Assembly (NCBI GenBank): GCA_902783535.1
Contig: CACZRJ010000017.1
Location: 1 to 6,291 of the forward strand
Source of the DNA: an uncultured Ruminococcus sp.
Lineage (GTDB): Bacteria; Bacillota; Clostridia; Oscillospirales; CAG-382
DNA: 6,291 nt
Direction: 5' to 3'
Position numbers and translations under genes: made by a program
Part shown: positions 5,105 through 6,291 of the stretch, in pieces
Layout of the letters: each line of letters starts with the position of its first letter
How positions within the stretch are numbered: the stretch's first letter is position 1
The notes under the pieces: model-generated
The model's database searches: none
Told to the model about the DNA's origin: nothing
The model's input: the letters and a program-made list of their open reading frames with translations, nothing else

Positions 5105-6291
5105 ATGGCGCTCGAAACACTGCGCGACACATTGCGCGACTCGAAAGACCGTCTGCAGGATTCTCTGCGCGGCACGATACATAATCCGCTTTCGCGGTGG
5201 TCCACCCGTCTTCCGAAAAGGCAGGCCGAAAAGTTTTCCGATCTGCGCGAGCTGCTCGATTCCTCCGCGGACAGGTACGGCGACAGCGTCCTTTACAAGT
5301 GGTTCGCGAAGGACAATACGACCATTCACGAAATGACCTACCGCCAGTTCCGCTCCCAGGTGACCTACCTCGGGACGGCGCTCTGCGCGCGCGGTCTCCG
5401 CTCCTCCCGCATCGCGATCATTTCGGAAGAACGTCCGGAATGGATGGAGGCCTTTCTCGCGATCATCTGCGGAGGCGGCACGGTCGTCCCGATGGACAGA
5501 GACCTGGACGCCGCCCATCTCGGTTCCTTCCTGTCGCTCGCGGAAGCGGAAGCCGTCTTCTGCTCCGCGCATACGCTGGAAAAGGTCCGCGAAGGAATGA
5601 AAAGCGCGAAAACGGTCCGGTTCGTCTTCTGCTTCGACGACGTCGGCGAGGGCGAGGAGGAGAACGTTTCCGATCTCGTCCTGAAGGGAAAGCTCCTGCT
5701 GTCCGACGGATATACGGAATACGTCCGCGCGCGTCTGTCCACGGACAAGATGTGCACGCTGCTGTTCACGTCGGGAACGACCGGCACCAGCAAGGGCGTC
5801 ATGCTTTCGCAGAACAACCTGACCGCCTGCGTATATCACAGCTGCAACATGGTGGACATCCACGAAGGGGAAGTCCTCATGAGCGTGCTTCCCATGCACC
5901 ACACCTACGAGCTGGTGTGCGGACAGCTGGGCGCCATCTGTCTCGGCGCGACCGTCTGCTTCAACAACAGCCTCAAATATTTCATGCGCAACATCAAGAT
6001 CTTCCGCCCGACGGCGATGATCGTCGTCCCGGTCTTCGTGACGTCCGTCTATCGCAAGATCCGCGAGGAGATCGACAAGAAGAAATTCCGCCAGGCGCTG
6101 AACGTCGGCATCCGCGTGACGTCCGCCGTCAACCACGTCGGCCTGAATCTCGGCTCCTTCCTGTTCTACCAGGTCCGCAAGGGACTCGGCGGCAGGCTGC
6201 GGACGATCATCTGCGGCGGCGCCGCGCTGAATCCGGAAATGGTCGACAAGTTCAGCCAGTTCGGCATCCGCATCTGTCAGGGATACGGCAT
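5105..6291 (+). CDS. AMP-forming acyl-CoA synthetase (fatty acid-CoA ligase-like), 3' truncated by window end
   Basis: The window holds the first 395 codons of an ANL-superfamily adenylating enzyme; the rest, including the C-terminal lid domain, lies beyond the right edge. Residues 1-45 are a charged, probably helical extension, and the large N-terminal domain follows from SDLRELLDSSADRYGDS. The AMP/phosphate-binding loop LLFTSGTTGTSKGV spans 219-232. Further family hallmarks are LPMHHTYEL at 262-270, the CGGAAL segment at 370-375 and QGYG at 392-395, the start of the QGYGxTE adenine-binding motif cut by the edge. By family the enzyme makes an acyl-adenylate from a carboxylic acid and ATP, then transfers the acyl group to CoA. 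LPMHHTYE and overall resemblance fit long-chain fatty acid ligases, but chain length cannot be read from sequence, and acyl-ACP synthetase activity or a fused C-terminal acyltransferase domain cannot be excluded. No signal peptide is seen. It has its own strong promoter. Confidence 0.88.
   Translation, partial: MALETLRDTLRDSKDRLQDSLRGTIHNPLSRWSTRLPKRQAEKFSDLRELLDSSADRYGDSVLYKWFAKDNTTIHEMTYRQFRSQVTYLGTALCARGLRSSRIAIISEERPEWMEAFLAIICGGGTVVPMDRDLDAAHLGSFLSLAEAEAVFCSAHTLEKVREGMKSAKTVRFVFCFDDVGEGEEENVSDLVLKGKLLLSDGYTEYVRARLSTDKMCTLLFTSGTTGTSKGVMLSQNNLTACVYHSCNMVDIHEGEVLMSVLPMHHTYELVCGQLGAICLGATVCFNNSLKYFMRNIKIFRPTAMIVVPVFVTSVYRKIREEIDKKKFRQALNVGIRVTSAVNHVGLNLGSFLFYQVRKGLGGRLRTIICGGAALNPEMVDKFSQFGIRICQGYG

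Noticed and set aside
5072..6136. A 354-codon open frame on the minus strand opposite the acyl-CoA synthetase
   Set aside because: The plus strand has unmistakable ANL-superfamily motifs, and the reverse frame is low-information Arg/Val/Asp/His-rich sequence.
1..6291. CRISPR arrays, tRNA or rRNA genes, and known riboswitches
   Set aside because: I found no regularly spaced repeats, no tRNA cloverleaf and no recognised riboswitch core on either strand.

Overview
The window looks like chromosome from a GC-rich member of the Bacillota, most probably class Clostridia. Three things point there. The threonyl-tRNA-synthetase-like/uridine-kinase fusion and the FakA/YloV-type protein are families typical of that phylum. 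The Shine-Dalgarno sequences are strong (AAGGAGG, AAGGAGGT, AGAGGTG) and sit 5-7 bases before ATG starts. The promoters are near-perfect sigma-A type (TTGACA with a 16-17 bp spacer). The assignment to a group is inference; no 16S or other lineage marker is present.

Layout. Bases 1-87 carry a compact nested hairpin structure that resembles the right end of an IS200/IS605-type element, where the 3' end of a TnpB guide RNA would lie; the element body would be off the left edge. Bases 88-258 appear empty. Three separately promoted genes then run on the minus strand, here named from right to left: a small two-helix membrane protein with a C-terminal zinc ribbon (4463-4053), a FakA/YloV-like DhaL-domain protein (3836-2100), and a nucleoside kinase with a degenerate ThrRS-like N-terminus (1953-259). 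A hairpin terminator follows each of the first two, and the second and third have textbook promoters, so this is a row of single-gene units rather than an operon. A divergent intergenic region (4464-4630) separates them from plus-strand material. That material is a decayed DUF4143-type AAA+ ATPase (4631-4968), keeping only its two ends with a frameshift, followed by a consensus promoter and the first 395 codons of an AMP-forming acyl-CoA synthetase that runs off the right edge.

How the genes relate. A FakA-like protein would supply the kinase subunit for phosphorylating fatty acids bound to a FakB partner, and the acyl-CoA synthetase activates fatty acids with ATP and CoA. Both may therefore act on exogenous or recycled fatty acids, but they are on opposite strands and no FakB gene is visible, so a functional link is only suggestive. 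The kinase probably serves pyrimidine nucleoside salvage. I do not see a clearly new defence or mobile system. The points most worth a second look are the structured left edge, the internally deleted ATPase with a slippery A-run at its frameshift, and the loss of metal-ligand residues in the ThrRS-like part of the kinase.
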